From: Eutreptiella sp. 'Long Island Sound 2002'
Lineage: Eukaryota; Euglenozoa; Euglenophyceae; Eutreptiales; Eutreptiaceae
NCBI GenBank assembly: GCA_964036045.1
Contig: OZ038400.1
Span: 17,514,950 to 17,578,949, forward strand
Direction: 5' to 3'
Length of the DNA stretch: 64,000 nucleotides
Part shown: piece by piece, positions 29,644-42,028 of the stretch
How the letters are laid out: every line of letters begins with the position of its first letter
How positions within the stretch are numbered: the first letter of the stretch is position 1
The notes under the pieces: generated by a model
What the model saw: the letters and a program-made list of their open reading frames with translations, nothing else
Told to the model about the DNA's origin: nothing
Databases searched by the model: none
Made by a program: the position numbers and the translations under genes

Positions 29644-32600
29644 GGGGGCGGCTCCGAAGAGGAGGACTTGGTTTTCTGGATCCTCGTGAAAATCGGGGAT
29701 CAGGTTTTTCGAGCGGTGCTTGATACCGGTGCAACACTTTCCATAGTGGCCCGGCGCCTGCTTAGGACTTTCAGGAAAACTAAGACCGTGGCCATAAGAG
29801 TAGGGGATGGGCGTACCATCCATTCCTTGGGGGGGGTCGATGTGACTATATGTCTGGGCGACGAAACAGTGACCCAACACTGCAGAGTGTTGGACACTGA
29901 CGCCTTTGACATCGTCATTGGCACCGACTTTCTACGAAGAAACCCCCAGGTAAAAATGCTGTCCCTACAGCGTCCCTATTCTTTGCACTGCGACTTTGGC
30001 AGTGGGCTATTCTCCGTTCCTTTGGAGCTGTCAGGACGAAAAGAGTCTGGGCTGCGCTACGCAGCCAAGACGAACTATCGTACTGAAAACTACGAACTGG
30101 CCCGTCACGTTCTTGAAAATGGACTGGCGGCCCTTCAGGTAAACCTGGATGAGATCCAGGTGGAATTGTTTGCGAGCCAACAACAGCACATCATGCAGTT
30201 GTACTGCTCGAAACAACTGAACAATGCTTTCCGTTTCTTCTGGAAAGCAATGGGCCTAGCGTATGCTAACCCTCCCTTCTCCCTGCTCGCGAAGGTTCTA
30301 ACCAAAATCGCCTATGAGGGAGGAAGGGTTGTTATGTGCACCCCTGACTGGGGTTGCTCAGGTGAACATGCTTACTGGCGCCGTATGCTACATCGAATGA
30401 CCGTGGGAAGAGTGCAACTCCCCGACGGCCCCATCTATGTGCCTGAGGACTCAGACACAGCTATGCAGGCCCCTGAGTGGGCCAGTTTCCTGTCCATCGT
30501 CGATGGATCTCTCAATCCTGTACCCCTGTGTGACCTAGACCAGGTGCTACTAAAAGAGGTCATGGCCGAAAATCGTGGCCTGACCCTTTATGATCTCAAA
30601 AATCGATCTCCTGAGCACCTATCTGCCACACTTACAGGGTGTGAGTCTCCCGATGACTATCTGGAACCTGCAGCTGTAAAAGAGGATGCTGACGACCAAC
30701 TGTCTGAGATCGCCAGCACTATTCCCTCTGTTGATCCCAGCTGTATTGACCTAAAACACAGTGCTTTCCTAGCCCAGCTGTTGCTAGAGGAAGTAGATCT
30801 AGAGTCAACCTCTGAACCCGCTTCCCCTGTTGGGAAGCCAGTGCTACACATGCAGCCTGTGCACACAGGTGAACCCGTGGCCCGGAGTGCTGATGCTCTG
30901 GCGCGGCCTGCTGCTAATAACATGCCATTGTCTGAGCATGACACTCAAGAACTCCGGCGGCTGTTGTACCTGAAGGCCGAAGGTATTGAGCGCCAAGAGC
31001 GGCTGCAATACCTCAGACAGACCTGGAAATACTCCATCTGGTCTGAGGAGGACGATGAGTCCTATACGCTGCCTGATCCTGAGATACCTCTAGTGTATTC
31101 TCTACACTATGGGCAGCAATGTCCCCCTGAGTGGGACGATGGTACTGTGCCAGCCGAAACTGCTGATCGGCAGAAAAAGAAAGAACATGGAAAAAGCAAC
31201 CTCCATGCTGAGGAGGATTTCCTTCAGAAACTCGAGAGTCTTAACCTTGACCCCCGCCTGAAGAAACTGATGATAACCTATGAGGAGGTGTTCGGCGCCT
31301 TGCCGCCTCCCCTTTCTTGTAAAAAACTGGTCCAGATGGACCTGAAATTGAAACCAGAATTTGAAAAGACGCGAGTGAGGCCTCGTCCCTATCCCGCTCC
31401 ACAGGAACAGGTTGAAGAAATCGAGCGCCAGATTCAAGAATGCATTGATGCTGGCCTCGTTGAAGAGTATAAACACGGGGACTATCCCCATCACTGCAGT
31501 CCCTGTTTCCTTGTTGCTAAACCAGGGTCGACTGCCCTACGTCTTGTTGTAGACTATGGTGAGGTCAACAAGAAAACCCAGAACCACTCAGGGAGTATTC
31601 CTAACATGGAAAACACCCTGGAGCGTATTGCCAAATGCAGGTATAAGACCAAAATGGACAAACGCTCTGGTTTCTGGCAGGTGGACCTAGCCGCCGCAGC
31701 TCAGGAGCTGTTGGCCTTTATAACCCCTAAGGGTCGTGTTTTCAAGTGGAAGGTTATGCCTTTCGGGGTGGCTAATGCCCCAGCGCTCTTCCAGGAGCTT
31801 ATGAACAAAATTTTGTACATACTGAGGCGCAGGCCTCTAGTACAAGAGTTGATTTCTCGGGGTGCAGAAATGGAGGCTCACATCGACGACGTGAGTTTGG
31901 GTACTAATACCAAAGAGGACCACGTCCTTCTCCTCCGTGAATTTTTCATTGTCTGTCAAGAAAACCATCTCCGAATCAAACTCGAAAAATGTGAGTTTAT
32001 GAAAGAGGAGATGGAGTATTTGGGTTTCGACGTGGGGTATGGCTGGTGGAAACCAGCCGCGTCTAAGATGCAGCCCCTACAGGACATGCAGATTCGCGAT
32101 GACCCTAAGAAGGGTCTACACGATGTGAGGAGTTTTGTGGGCGCCTGTAATTTCTATCGGCGTCACATCCACAATTTTACTTACTCCTCTGCACCCCTCA
32201 CTGACCTGATCAAGAAAACTACTCCCCCGAGGTGGACCTCCAGAGAGGAAGAGTGTTTCCAGGAGTTGAAGAAGAAGATTGCCTCCTCCAACTGCCTGGG
32301 AGTGCCCCGCCCTGAGGGCGAGATAGTCCTGATCACTGATGCCAGTGATGTAGGGGGGGGTGGTACGATCTACCAATGGCAGGAGCTTAACCCCGCTGAA
32401 CAAACCCACTGCCATTATCGTACTACTGGACTGAACCGTGATGGTTCGTTGAAACATGACTATCCTACCAGTGAGTGGCGTCTGGTACCACTAGGACACT
32501 GAAATTGGAAATGGAACCAAGCGCGTTCCAACTACAGCACCTATGACCAGGAACTCCTGGCCGGTATGTTGGTGCTATCGTCACAATCCCGACTCCTGGG

Positions 32601-34447
32601 ATCTAACCCTATTGTCTGGCTATGTGACCAGGAGCCTGTGAAGTCTTTTCAGAAGGGCCCACCACCAGAAAAAGCAAAGCTAAAACGGTGGTGGACTTAC
32701 CTGAGCAAGTTCAGGCTGACAGTGCATCATATCCCCGGGATTAAGAATGAACTGTCGGACTATATATCGCGCAACAACTTCGATGCGCTTATTGGTGAGA
32801 GCTCTGAGGCGCTCGCCAAAGAAGCTTTCCAGCGTATGGATGTCCAGCTTGACCTGTCCATGCGCACTGCTGGAATCCTGGAGGGTTGGAGTCTAATGGA
32901 CTATCAGTCAGAGTATGAAGAAATTCTCCAAACCCTCAGCACTGGTCTCGAACCCCGTGTCATTGACGGGCACCAGTGGTATAAAAACAATCAGTACCTC
33001 TTCTACGAGGACCGAATTGTGGTGCCTGAGGCACGACTGGGTGGGGTGCCTACAGTGGTCCCATCTCAGTTCTGGTCACACTGGCGCTAATCGCTCAGTG
33101 GACTTCTTCCGTGAGTGTTTCTACTCTAGTCTAACCCTGACTGAACTGAGGTCGCGTATGCAGACCATTGTGGATGCTTGTGGCTGTCACGCCAGCAAGC
33201 AGAGCGACAGTAGGGATAGGGGCCTGATCTACAGCTTACCCATACCCTATTGTGCTAAGTCTCTTCTCTAAGTGGATTTCATCCACGGCCTACCACGCTT
33301 TGGCGGCTATGATAGTTGCCTCGTGGTCACCCGTGGTCTATCTCGCTTCACCCGTGTGTTCCCTTGTAATAAGAAAATCACAGGTGAGCAGACTGTGAAA
33401 ATGTTGGTCGAACAATGGTTCGAACCCTATGGAGCACCTAAGCAGGTGCACTCTGATGAAGATGTACGCATCCGCAGTGACACTGGGTGGTACAAACGAG
33501 TGCTAAATGCCCTCAACGTGGAGGTAACCACAGGTGTGCCCTATACCCACACGTCTAACCCTCTCTGTGAGAGACAGAACCGTGTGGTGGAGCAAAACTT
33601 AAGAATCCTGATGAAACAGGAGCGCACCAAGGACTGGGTACGCCTAGTGCCCTGGGCAGTGCTGTCCATGAACTCACAGCGGAGCTCTTCTACGGGTTTC
33701 ACCCCCCACGAACTGTTCCATGGAGGACGACCTGCTTGGTTCTTCAAAACCCCCTTTCCTGAGGACTTCAAGAGCCCTGTGGGAGATTGGTTGGAACACA
33801 AGCAGTCTCTGGCTAACCAGGCTGGTACTAACCTGAGGCACATTCGTGACCGTGAACAGAGCCGACGGAACCGCCTACGGCGACCTGCCAGCTTCAAGGT
33901 TGGTGACCTTGTTTTGGTACACCATTCACGCCTACCCTCCTGGCCACGTAACTGCCTACAGGACCCTTACTTTGGACCCTATCGTATCATCAGGATAGAT
34001 GGATCCAGGATCCATGTCAGGTGCAGTCCACGTCTAGGTGGTGAACTGCTGTGTGCACCTAAGCAGTTGAGGCACTATCACTCCCCTGACGACTTGTCTT
34101 GGGATGAGTGGCGCCTCAGCGACAGTGAGATTGAACGTATAGATCTAGAGAACGCTGCCAGTCCAGAGGAGGCAGACGAACTCGAAGAGATGACTGCCGA
34201 TGAGATGGCAGTCGATGGTTACTACGTGGTTGCAGGGATTGCTCGCCACGAGTATAAACAGGGCTGGAAATTCCTAACCCTGTGGGATGGCTATGGGTTG
34301 TCTGAGGCGACCTGGGAACCTATGTCAGCCTTCATACAACCAGATGAGAGTATCAACCCCATCTTCCGCACTTACCTCGTTGAGAATAACGAGGGGCAGC
34401 TCCTGACCCGTGGTGAGACTATGTCCCAGCGTAAGAAGCGAAACTAA
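29644..34447 (+). pseudogene. pol: Element B pol, degenerate (right copy)
   Basis: Opens in frame directly after the gag TAG. Order: retropepsin with DTGAT (Asp codon 29722-29724); MT-like domain with ELFAS and NPPF (30268-30279), then CTPDWG; variable linker; reverse transcriptase with PFGVANAP and the catalytic motif HIDD (31879-31890) in place of YIDD; RNase H with TDAS near 32335; integrase with the zinc region and a D-D-E core (VDFIHG, SDEDV, LCERQNR); chromodomain near the end (GWKFLTLWDGYG, TWEP). Lesions: TGA at 32500-32502 where element C has Trp; an extra base near 33055; TAA at 33269-33271 where C has Tyr. The integrase-chromodomain part (33272-34447) is open. It is clearly related to C pol but a distinct family. 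Confidence 0.92.
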
Positions 34448-34649
34448 TCTCCCTGTGTCTGTCTGTGCCCTGCAGACCCATGCCTATGGTTTCCAGCGTG
34501 AGCCAGGTGGCTGCTTATCAGGATTGCAGCCACCCAGCGAGTGTGTGCCTTGTTGACCATGTGTTGCATGGGTACTGCCCTAATGTAATGACCTTGGTGA
34601 GCCAACGAAGAACGGTGGCTTCCTACACCAGGGGGGAATGACAAGCAAG
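34448..34649 (+). other. Element B 3' UTR, polypurine tract and first bases of its LTR (right copy)
   Basis: Mirror of 22007-22208. Purine tract at 34628-34638; presumed LTR start TGACAAGCAAG at 34639-34649, cut by element A. The last five bases, GCAAG, are one copy of A's target duplication; the other is 45434-45438. Confidence 0.6.
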
Positions 34650-35182
34650 TGAAAGTGCTGCCCTGGGTCGTTGATGGTGCCGGAGGGCTCGGGGCCGGCA
34701 AGACCAGTGTGGCAGGCACGCGAGGAGTCGACCTGAACGCTGCTATTGGGGGTAGAACCGGAGACTCGAACACCAACGGAGGCGAGAGCAGCAACAACAG
34801 AAGCAAGATCCATGTTGAGTGTTATCCGGCAGAAAATCCCAGTCTATGAAGAAAATTGATGCGGATTATTCTAAATACATCTGAGTGTCCAAAACTATCT
34901 GAAAAGATTTATATAAATCCGATTATGAAAAATATTTGGCCGATCTGGCCCGCGAGCCCGCGTCAGCGGCAAATGGCGATTCCAGGCAAATGATCGGAAC
35001 GCGGCGGATTTACGGAGAATGGACCGCGGAATCAGATCCGGCATATCAGAAATATGTAGGTCTGATCCTGAGACTGAGCTGCGAGGCGGCGATTCCGCCG
35101 AAGCAAAGAAAATGACCAAAATGTAGTCAATCTGGGGTAGATCAGTGAAAATCAGAGCAGATGGGGGTTAGCCGCACTTACA
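34650..35182 (-). repeat. 3' LTR of element A (right copy)
   Basis: Mirror of 21474-22006. The polypurine tract abuts it at 35183-35192. Confidence 0.95.
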
Positions 35183-35192
35183 CTCCCCCTCC

Positions 35193-36796
35193 AAAAACAC
35201 ACTGGGGTGTGTCGCTACGTCAACGAAGAACGTAGTGCGGGTAAGTCCCAGAAAAAAAAAGAAATGTAGCCTCGATGGGGCGAAATCTGCTTGATCTGAC
35301 CTGATTTGGGCTGAATTGGCGCTGAATCAGGATGGATGAACCTGAAATGAGACAGAATGAGAAGTGACGAACAGTCCTCCGTGCAGTAAAACAGTAGGTT
35401 AAGGGCTAAAGAGCATGTAAACGTATCGAGAATCGATACCAAACCATGCACTGGTTGAGAATGAGGTAGATTATTGGTGGATTGAGTGGGGGAATCAAGA
35501 AATGGAGTGACATCTCAGCGCTCTGGCACAGTTTCGCTGTCGCGGGCACGCTACGGTGTCCTCGCCGAACTCTACATCGTGTTACTCCCGCTTTTCTCGT
35601 TCTGAAAAGTGCAGCATGTGCTTCAGATTTGGCGCATCTGGTGGATGATCACAAGTTTCAATGTTGCTGAATCAATTTGAACAGAGATGGAGGAGATTAA
35701 GCAATCACAGAGAGGGAAAACAAATACAAATGAAGTCTGCAGGCCCTAAGTGAACCACAGAAGGTAAGGATGTTTTTCTGTTCACTTAGATCTAAACAGA
35801 TCTTCGAGGAATGTGAGGAGATGACAAGAAAATCAACCTAATCTGTCCTAAAATGAGGAAATTCCCTAAGATGAAGGTGAAATGAAGCGGAATGTCTAGA
35901 ACTGAAACTACTAACACTTTCGTTTAGACTAAAGTTAATATATATTGTCGTTTATTCAGCCCAATTGTGCTTTCCGGCACGTTGGTTCGCGAGCATCCAA
36001 CAGATTCCATCAAAATGTGGATCATGTGATGATGCATCATGATGGGACATGCTGGCCCTGGATCCTTGGCATGTAACGCGCCGAAGGTTCGCTGAAGGCG
36101 CTTTACTGACAGTATATAACTGAGAGACACCGAGTAGTCCTTTATTTACAGTGGCGGCGGTGTCAATCGACTTGGACAAGGCCAATCTTTTGATTGAGTC
36201 CCACAAGACACTTGGATTCACCATTTTCGACAGTTTCAGGTCGGATTGAGCTCACATTGGCGTGTGCCAAAAATACAACGAAGCTTACGGACTTCAGAGG
36301 TTGCTGTTAGAAGTCCCTAGAGCTCCTATGTGAAAGTTGTCTGAACAATTGACGTCTGGGTTTCGTGCAACAGTGGCAGAATGATGGACAAACCTGAGGA
36401 ATTCAAGGTGAATTCAAGGAATCTGGATCTGAATCTGGACTTTGACTTCAGCATCACGGCAAATGAAGGTAAGATCTGAGTTCCTGGCGTCGCAACTGGT
36501 GCAGCCAGTACTACAGGGGGTGCCTGTAGGGGTGAATGTCACCGGCCGGTGTTTTTACTATGTACATTTGCTTCCATCTGCACGAGTAGCCAAATTCCAA
36601 AAATGCACAGACCAACAGAGACAAGATTACCCCGAATCAGCCTGAATTAAGCCTGAGTTTGGTTTTTTCTGAACACGGCAGCACACTCCGTGGCTTTCGG
36701 CAGCGTATCTACGCCTTGTCTGCCGAACGGAGACCAAAGAAAAGTTGATTGACGTCAAATTATCAAACATTTGCAGTTCTCCACATCAGTTCGAAA
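35193..36796 (-). other. Long 3' untranslated region of element A (right copy)
   Basis: Mirror of 19860-21463; no gene seen. Confidence 0.6.
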
Positions 36797-39700
36797 TCAG
36801 GAAGAATGAACAGTGGATTGAGCAGAATGTGGTTGGGGCGAGGCTGAAGTCGGCCACGCACGAATACATGTGACCACCAACCTGTCTGGTCGGGCCCTCG
36901 TACGGCTTGGGCGCTGCAAATCAGCGGCCGAACTTGAAGCTTGGTCTTCATTTGGCTCCTGGGCTGGCCTGACCGCAGGAGGGGGGATCGACGGATCAGC
37001 CCTGGAATGTGGCTGCTGAGGGCCGTAAAAGGCTGGATCTCGATTCACCACAGGTCTTTTTCCGTCGCTCTCCACTTGTCTGTCTGGTTTCGACAGACAG
37101 TCTGTCAGGAGTACGCCAATTTCGGGGTGCTTCTTGAGGAAGTCGATGAACCCCTTGGTGTACCCATGGACAAAAGATTGGGCTGGTTCCCAGTTGTTGT
37201 GACTGGAATCAAAGCCCCTCCACTCACATAGAAATTCCCATTCGCCCTTGGCGTCACGTCTTGCTTCTAAAATCCTCTTGAGTTCGTACTTCCCCCCTTC
37301 GATGACCCGATCGGACAAAATTTTCGAAGTCCAAAAAAGGGGTTTAACCCGATCCTTGGAGGAGGGGATCTCTCTCTTGAGGCGATCGCCCGAAACGTCA
37401 ATTTCCCTGCTGACATCCACACAAATCCTCCACCTGTTCTCACCAAGACGCGCTGTAACAGCGAATGGCCCCTCCCACAAGGGAAGAAGCTTATCATCTC
37501 CGTCCAGGGTGGTTTCGGATTTTCGAAGCCAAACTCGATCATCGACTTCAAAATTGTGGGGGTTTTTTCGGCCTTGATTCTGGACCCAAAGCCAGTCAGC
37601 TTGATGCTTTTCGATTAATTTCGAGACAGTTTTATCTGCTCGTTGGACGTCGTCCAAAAACAACGAAGCATCCTTACAGGGGCGAGGATTATTCAACGGC
37701 ATGTTCCACCAACACTTCTTTCGTCCAAAGACAATTTCATTTGGAGAAAGGCCATGATACAAAGGCGTGTTGTGGTAACGGCGAAGCAATGCGAAGAGAA
37801 CTTCCATCCAATGGAAATCCTTTTCACTCGCGAGCTCCTTACGAAGCATATTTATAATTGAGCGGCCGGCTCTTTCGCCAGGCAGCGCTCGATGCGAGTG
37901 GATTTCACATCGGAGGTGGTGGATTCCAAGGCGAGCACATAATTCCTTCCACCATTCGGAGGTGTACTCTTTGCCTGAATCCGTCACCACCTCGGATGGG
38001 ACGTCCCAACCTCCCATCCAGGTCTGCGCGCACCATTTGGCGGCAGCCTTGCCAGTCATCGACTGGATGTTACAAGGCAACACCTGAATATAGCCGGAAT
38101 GACGGCACTGAATAAGGAGCACTCCATTGACCTTTTTGTTGGTCCAATGGCACTCTTCGTCATCGAGTTCACCGAGATAGAAGAAATCACTGGTGACTCT
38201 GTTAAAGAGGCGCTCCGGAATAGGATGAGGCCTCAGATGGCCGTGCTTCTTCGCGCTGGGGGGCGTCGAGACAGCACATTGGGCACATCCGGCGGCTACT
38301 TTCATGCAATGAGTATATAGCCTTGAGCCAAACAACCTATGTTTAATCATCGACCACAATCGACGGCCATGTGCGTGGGGGGACTCCCATTTATGCCACC
38401 AGTTTAACACTCGGGGGGCCAGGGCGTCTGGTACGCACAATTTACCCTCCATCCACAGCTTCCCCCCATCCAACGAGTACTCAGAAAAAATCCCATCCTT
38501 GTCAGCATCTTTGGATTTGAGATTTCCAAAGACCTCTTTAAACATGGGATCCTGCAGATAATCGGACGTCCAGTCACGGATGATAAGGGAATCTTTCGGC
38601 AGGGGTGGAGTTTTGGCCGGATCTCGACGCTTAATGCCCTGGATCAACCGAAATCGACTTACTCGTCGGGTATAGTCAAACCGTTTCACACTCCCTGAGG
38701 AGGGATCGGTGACTTTTTCCACGACTTTCAGTGTTTTGGTGCAGATCTCATGAGCATGCGCCGGATCTGAAAAGGCCGTGATGTCGTGACACGGTAATGC
38801 GTGTTGTTTAACAGCGCATTGCATGCATGCACGTCGAATGAGCTTTTTTTCTTCCTGATCCCATTCGATGATGACATGGCGGTCCTGCTCCGTACCATGG
38901 ATGTTGGTACTTTGCAGCCCCTCTGAAGCGGGGTAAGCCCATCGGCTCAGAGCATCCGCTACCGTGTTGTGTTTTCCAGGCAAATACGACACATGGAGGT
39001 CAAACAGACTGAGAAATTCGTGCCATCTGGCCCGTCGACCAGCTGGGCTCGCGACAGTATCAATGTGTTCGGTGGCCCAATACTCCAGAGATCGATGATC
39101 CGTCAGGACCTCGACTCGATTGGTGCCAACCCACGATTGGTACTTTTTTAAAGCACAGATTATGGCGTAGGTTTCTTGCTCACGCGGCGACCATTGCATT
39201 TGGCGTGGAGCTAGCTTCCGCGACCAAAATGCAAGAGGGTAATGATCACCTGTGGCTTCATCAACCTGTTCAAGGACAGCTCCGATCGCGTACCTAGAAG
39301 CGTCGGTTCTAATGTAGAAGGGTCGGTCGAATTGGGGCACATGCAACGTGGCGACTTCACAGAGGGCCGCCTTCAAGTGATGGAAGGCCTCCTCGCACTC
39401 GTCAGTCCACTTGACACGAACCTTTGAACCTGCCTTGCCTGCATCTCTCCCTACCTTCAATAATTCAGTGAGGGGGGCAGCAAATTTGGCATAATTCGGC
39501 ACAAAAGTGTGGTCAAAATTGCAACAACCCAGGAATCCTCTCAACTCCGTGATCGTCTCAGGGCGCTTCCACTTCTGAATAGCGACGAGCTTCCCTGGAC
39601 TGGGTCGTCGGGTGCCATTCTCTAGGAGAGAACCACAAAATTCGACTGATTTTAAAAATAATTTTCCCTTCTTTGGCCCACAAATCAGCTGATTAGCATC

Positions 39701-42028
39701 AAGAATGTCCAAAACTTGGTTCAGCTGCTTTTCATGTAGGGCCACCAGCTCGGCTTCGGTCAGTCTCTCCCCCTCCGTCGCGATGATTATGTCATCTATG
39801 TACACACTCACAAAGGCACGAAGCTCAGGATGGGCTGTAAAAAGCACATCCTCCATCATTCTTTGAAAAAGCGAAGGGGCGTTCTTCAGGCCCATGGGCA
39901 TGACTGTCCACTGGACTGGGCCACATGGCGTGCACATACAAGTGAGAGGTCGGCTGTCCTTCCTCAACGGCATTTGGTGAAAGCCGTGACGGAGATCCAG
40001 CACAGAAAACAAACGACCTCTTGCCCTCTTGGCGATTTCCTCCTCAATGAGGGGCAGGGGGTGCGAATCCGCCTTGGTTTCGGCGTTGAGATTGCGAAAA
40101 TCAACAACCATTCGCCAACCATCAATAGTGTTCTGGTCTGCAGGCGGCGGCTTCGGGACTGTGAAGGGTGCACAGCACCATTCGCTGGTCATACAACCCT
40201 CAAGCCAACCAAATTCCCTGAGATTTCTCTCGATGATTTTTCTGAGGATCTCATGTTTATGTCCATGGTTCTCATAAGGACGCTGTTTCTTCGCCTTGTA
40301 ACCTTCACGAAGCTCGATGAAGGCTTCACCGAACTGCCCACGGACAGGGGGGTCTTTGATCAACTTCCCCGAAAGGGTTGTGTCCTTCCGTTCCTCAAAA
40401 ATCTTTTCTCTTGCCTTGGAACACAATTCAGTGTCCACCTGATCGCCAGGAATTACTGTCGAAAAAACTTTGGCGACTTCTTCGGCCTTGGCAGGAAGAA
40501 TCTTCTTACGGATGTCCCTAAAGAGGTCCGTATCAACTGCCTCTTGAAGATAGGTGGGTCGAGTGTCGACATTCCAGAGATTATCTTCGTGATCCAGCTC
40601 CTCGAAAGGATCTATGAAAGCTTCCACAGGGGGTTTTTCATAAAAAACTCTGAATTTGCGGCGCGATTTAAGATTTTTCTTCGCCCCTGCACTGAAGATT
40701 CTTTTCGATGTCGATCGTATTGGGGAAGAGGGAGACGAGGCGGATCCATTTGACGTTGGATCACCTTGGGTATCTGACGGACAAAAATCAGAAAAAAAAG
40801 ATTCATCATCAGTACCACGCTCAACCTCAGATTCAGACCCAACACAGGAATCTGTACTAGAATCAGCAGAATTAGAGTCAGAAAGCTTTCCATCCACCAG
40901 AAATGCAAGCGAACTCCAGGACCGCTGTGGCAGGGGACCTGTGTCGTCCCTGGCATACAGCTTAATCTTCCTGGGAAGTTCGATGTAATCTACACAAATG
41001 TCTTGTAATTCCTGAAACCAAGGCTTGTCGTCCCACAAGGGCACAACTAAAATTGCCTGGGTTTTATCTTGCTTGATTTTGTGGATGACCTGCTGGATTA
41101 AGTGAAACGGAGGATTAATCCACAACTTCTTGTCCCATTTATGGGTCCAAGCGTCATTAAAGTGCTTGTCAAAGCGCTTGTTCTTACGGTTAGCAAAGGC
41201 ATCATACTGTGGCCAAAAGGAATGGTGTTCATGAAAATATTCACAAATTGCATCGCGCCATTTGTCGACAACTCTGTAGGATGAAGAGTGCCAGCGCGAA
41301 GGGCGTCGTGGCTGGGAGTCCCTACGAAGACATTCTAACTCTCGGGAGTAATCGGCACTCCCATTCACCTCTGCAATGGTGACATCTTCGCCAAATTTTG
41401 GTGTAACTTTTTGCTTCAAAAATTCTTCTGCACTTTTAAACCCTGCGTGCAAAAAACGAAATTCAGGGCGCTCCAAGGGACCTGACTCCAGCAAAAAACA
41501 ACGCCGATGACCTACGGGCGCCACCCTGTTCTTGCGAAGCCAAGGATGGCCCAAGTAAAGGTCATACTTTATGTCGGCACGATAGAAGTAGTCATCCTTA
41601 AGGACAACTTCCTCCACATTACCTTCTTCCCAAAGGTCTTGAGCGACCAAATGAGTTGATATATAACAACCGCGTTGCCCACCTGCGAGAGAATGTCCAG
41701 AAACTCCCTCGAGGGTAACAGGATGAGGCGACTCAAACACGCAGTCGTCGGGTAAGAACGAAGTGGATTGGAGATTTACCTCTGATCCATTGTCACACAA
41801 ACAAGTGGCGAGGTGGAAATTTCCCTTGCAATCAGAGACCCACAGCTTTGTGACAAACTGACGGGCCCTGTGCTTGGACTGTACACCAACCTCGTCCACT
41901 ACAACAGAAGGATCCGCTGCCGGATCCAGGGGAGAGGAGACAAGCGACCCTACATCAAGTAATGGTCGATCAGGAATCTGGGGATCATGCCTGAAATCGC
42001 CTGGGGAGGGACGATTTTCGTGGCTCCA
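36797..42028 (-). CDS. pol: Element A Pol polyprotein (right copy)
   Basis: Mirror of 14628-19859. The domains are the same: protease-like, MT-like, reverse transcriptase (YIDD at 39791-39802), RNase H, integrase and chromodomain. There is one amino-acid difference, Thr for Ile in the segment between integrase and chromodomain. It is open along its length and read through the gag TAG at 42029-42031. Confidence 0.92.
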   Translation of the reverse strand, partial: WSHENRPSPGDFRHDPQIPDRPLLDVGSLVSSPLDPAADPSVVVDEVGVQSKHRARQFVTKLWVSDCKGNFHLATCLCDNGSEVNLQSTSFLPDDCVFESPHPVTLEGVSGHSLAGGQRGCYISTHLVAQDLWEEGNVEEVVLKDDYFYRADIKYDLYLGHPWLRKNRVAPVGHRRCFLLESGPLERPEFRFLHAGFKSAEEFLKQKVTPKFGEDVTIAEVNGSADYSRELECLRRDSQPRRPSRWHSSSYRVVDKWRDAICEYFHEHHSFWPQYDAFANRKNKRFDKHFNDAWTHKWDKKLWINPPFHLIQQVIHKIKQDKTQAILVVPLWDDKPWFQELQDICVDYIELPRKIKLYARDDTGPLPQRSWSSLAFLVDGKLSDSNSADSSTDSCVGSESEVERGTDDESFFSDFCPSDTQGDPTSNGSASSPSSPIRSTSKRIFSAGAKKNLKSRRKFRVFYEKPPVEAFIDPFEELDHEDNLWNVDTRPTYLQEAVDTDLFRDIRKKILPAKAEEVAKVFSTVIPGDQVDTELCSKAREKIFEERKDTTLSGKLIKDPPVRGQFGEAFIELREGYKAKKQRPYENHGHKHEILRKIIERNLREFGWLEGCMTSEWCCAPFTVPKPPPADQNTIDGWRMVVDFRNLNAETKADSHPLPLIEEEIAKRARGRLFSVLDLRHGFHQMPLRKDSRPLTCMCTPCGPVQWTVMPMGLKNAPSLFQRMMEDVLFTAHPELRAFVSVYIDDIIIATEGERLTEAELVALHEKQLNQVLDILDANQLICGPKKGKLFLKSVEFCGSLLENGTRRPSPGKLVAIQKWKRPETITELRGFLGCCNFDHTFVPNYAKFAAPLTELLKVGRDAGKAGSKVRVKWTDECEEAFHHLKAALCEVATLHVPQFDRPFYIRTDASRYAIGAVLEQVDEATGDHYPLAFWSRKLAPRQMQWSPREQETYAIICALKKYQSWVGTNRVEVLTDHRSLEYWATEHIDTVASPAGRRARWHEFLSLFDLHVSYLPGKHNTVADALSRWAYPASEGLQSTNIHGTEQDRHVIIEWDQEEKKLIRRACMQCAVKQHALPCHDITAFSDPAHAHEICTKTLKVVEKVTDPSSGSVKRFDYTRRVSRFRLIQGIKRRDPAKTPPLPKDSLIIRDWTSDYLQDPMFKEVFGNLKSKDADKDGIFSEYSLDGGKLWMEGKLCVPDALAPRVLNWWHKWESPHAHGRRLWSMIKHRLFGSRLYTHCMKVAAGCAQCAVSTPPSAKKHGHLRPHPIPERLFNRVTSDFFYLGELDDEECHWTNKKVNGVLLIQCRHSGYIQVLPCNIQSMTGKAAAKWCAQTWMGGWDVPSEVVTDSGKEYTSEWWKELCARLGIHHLRCEIHSHRALPGERAGRSIINMLRKELASEKDFHWMEVLFALLRRYHNTPLYHGLSPNEIVFGRKKCWWNMPLNNPRPCKDASLFLDDVQRADKTVSKLIEKHQADWLWVQNQGRKNPHNFEVDDRVWLRKSETTLDGDDKLLPLWEGPFAVTARLGENRWRICVDVSREIDVSGDRLKREIPSSKDRVKPLFWTSKILSDRVIEGGKYELKRILEARRDAKGEWEFLCEWRGFDSSHNNWEPAQSFVHGYTKGFIDFLKKHPEIGVLLTDCLSKPDRQVESDGKRPVVNRDPAFYGPQQPHSRADPSIPPPAVRPAQEPNEDQASSSAADLQRPSRTRARPDRLVVTCIRAWPTSASPQPHSAQSTVHSS

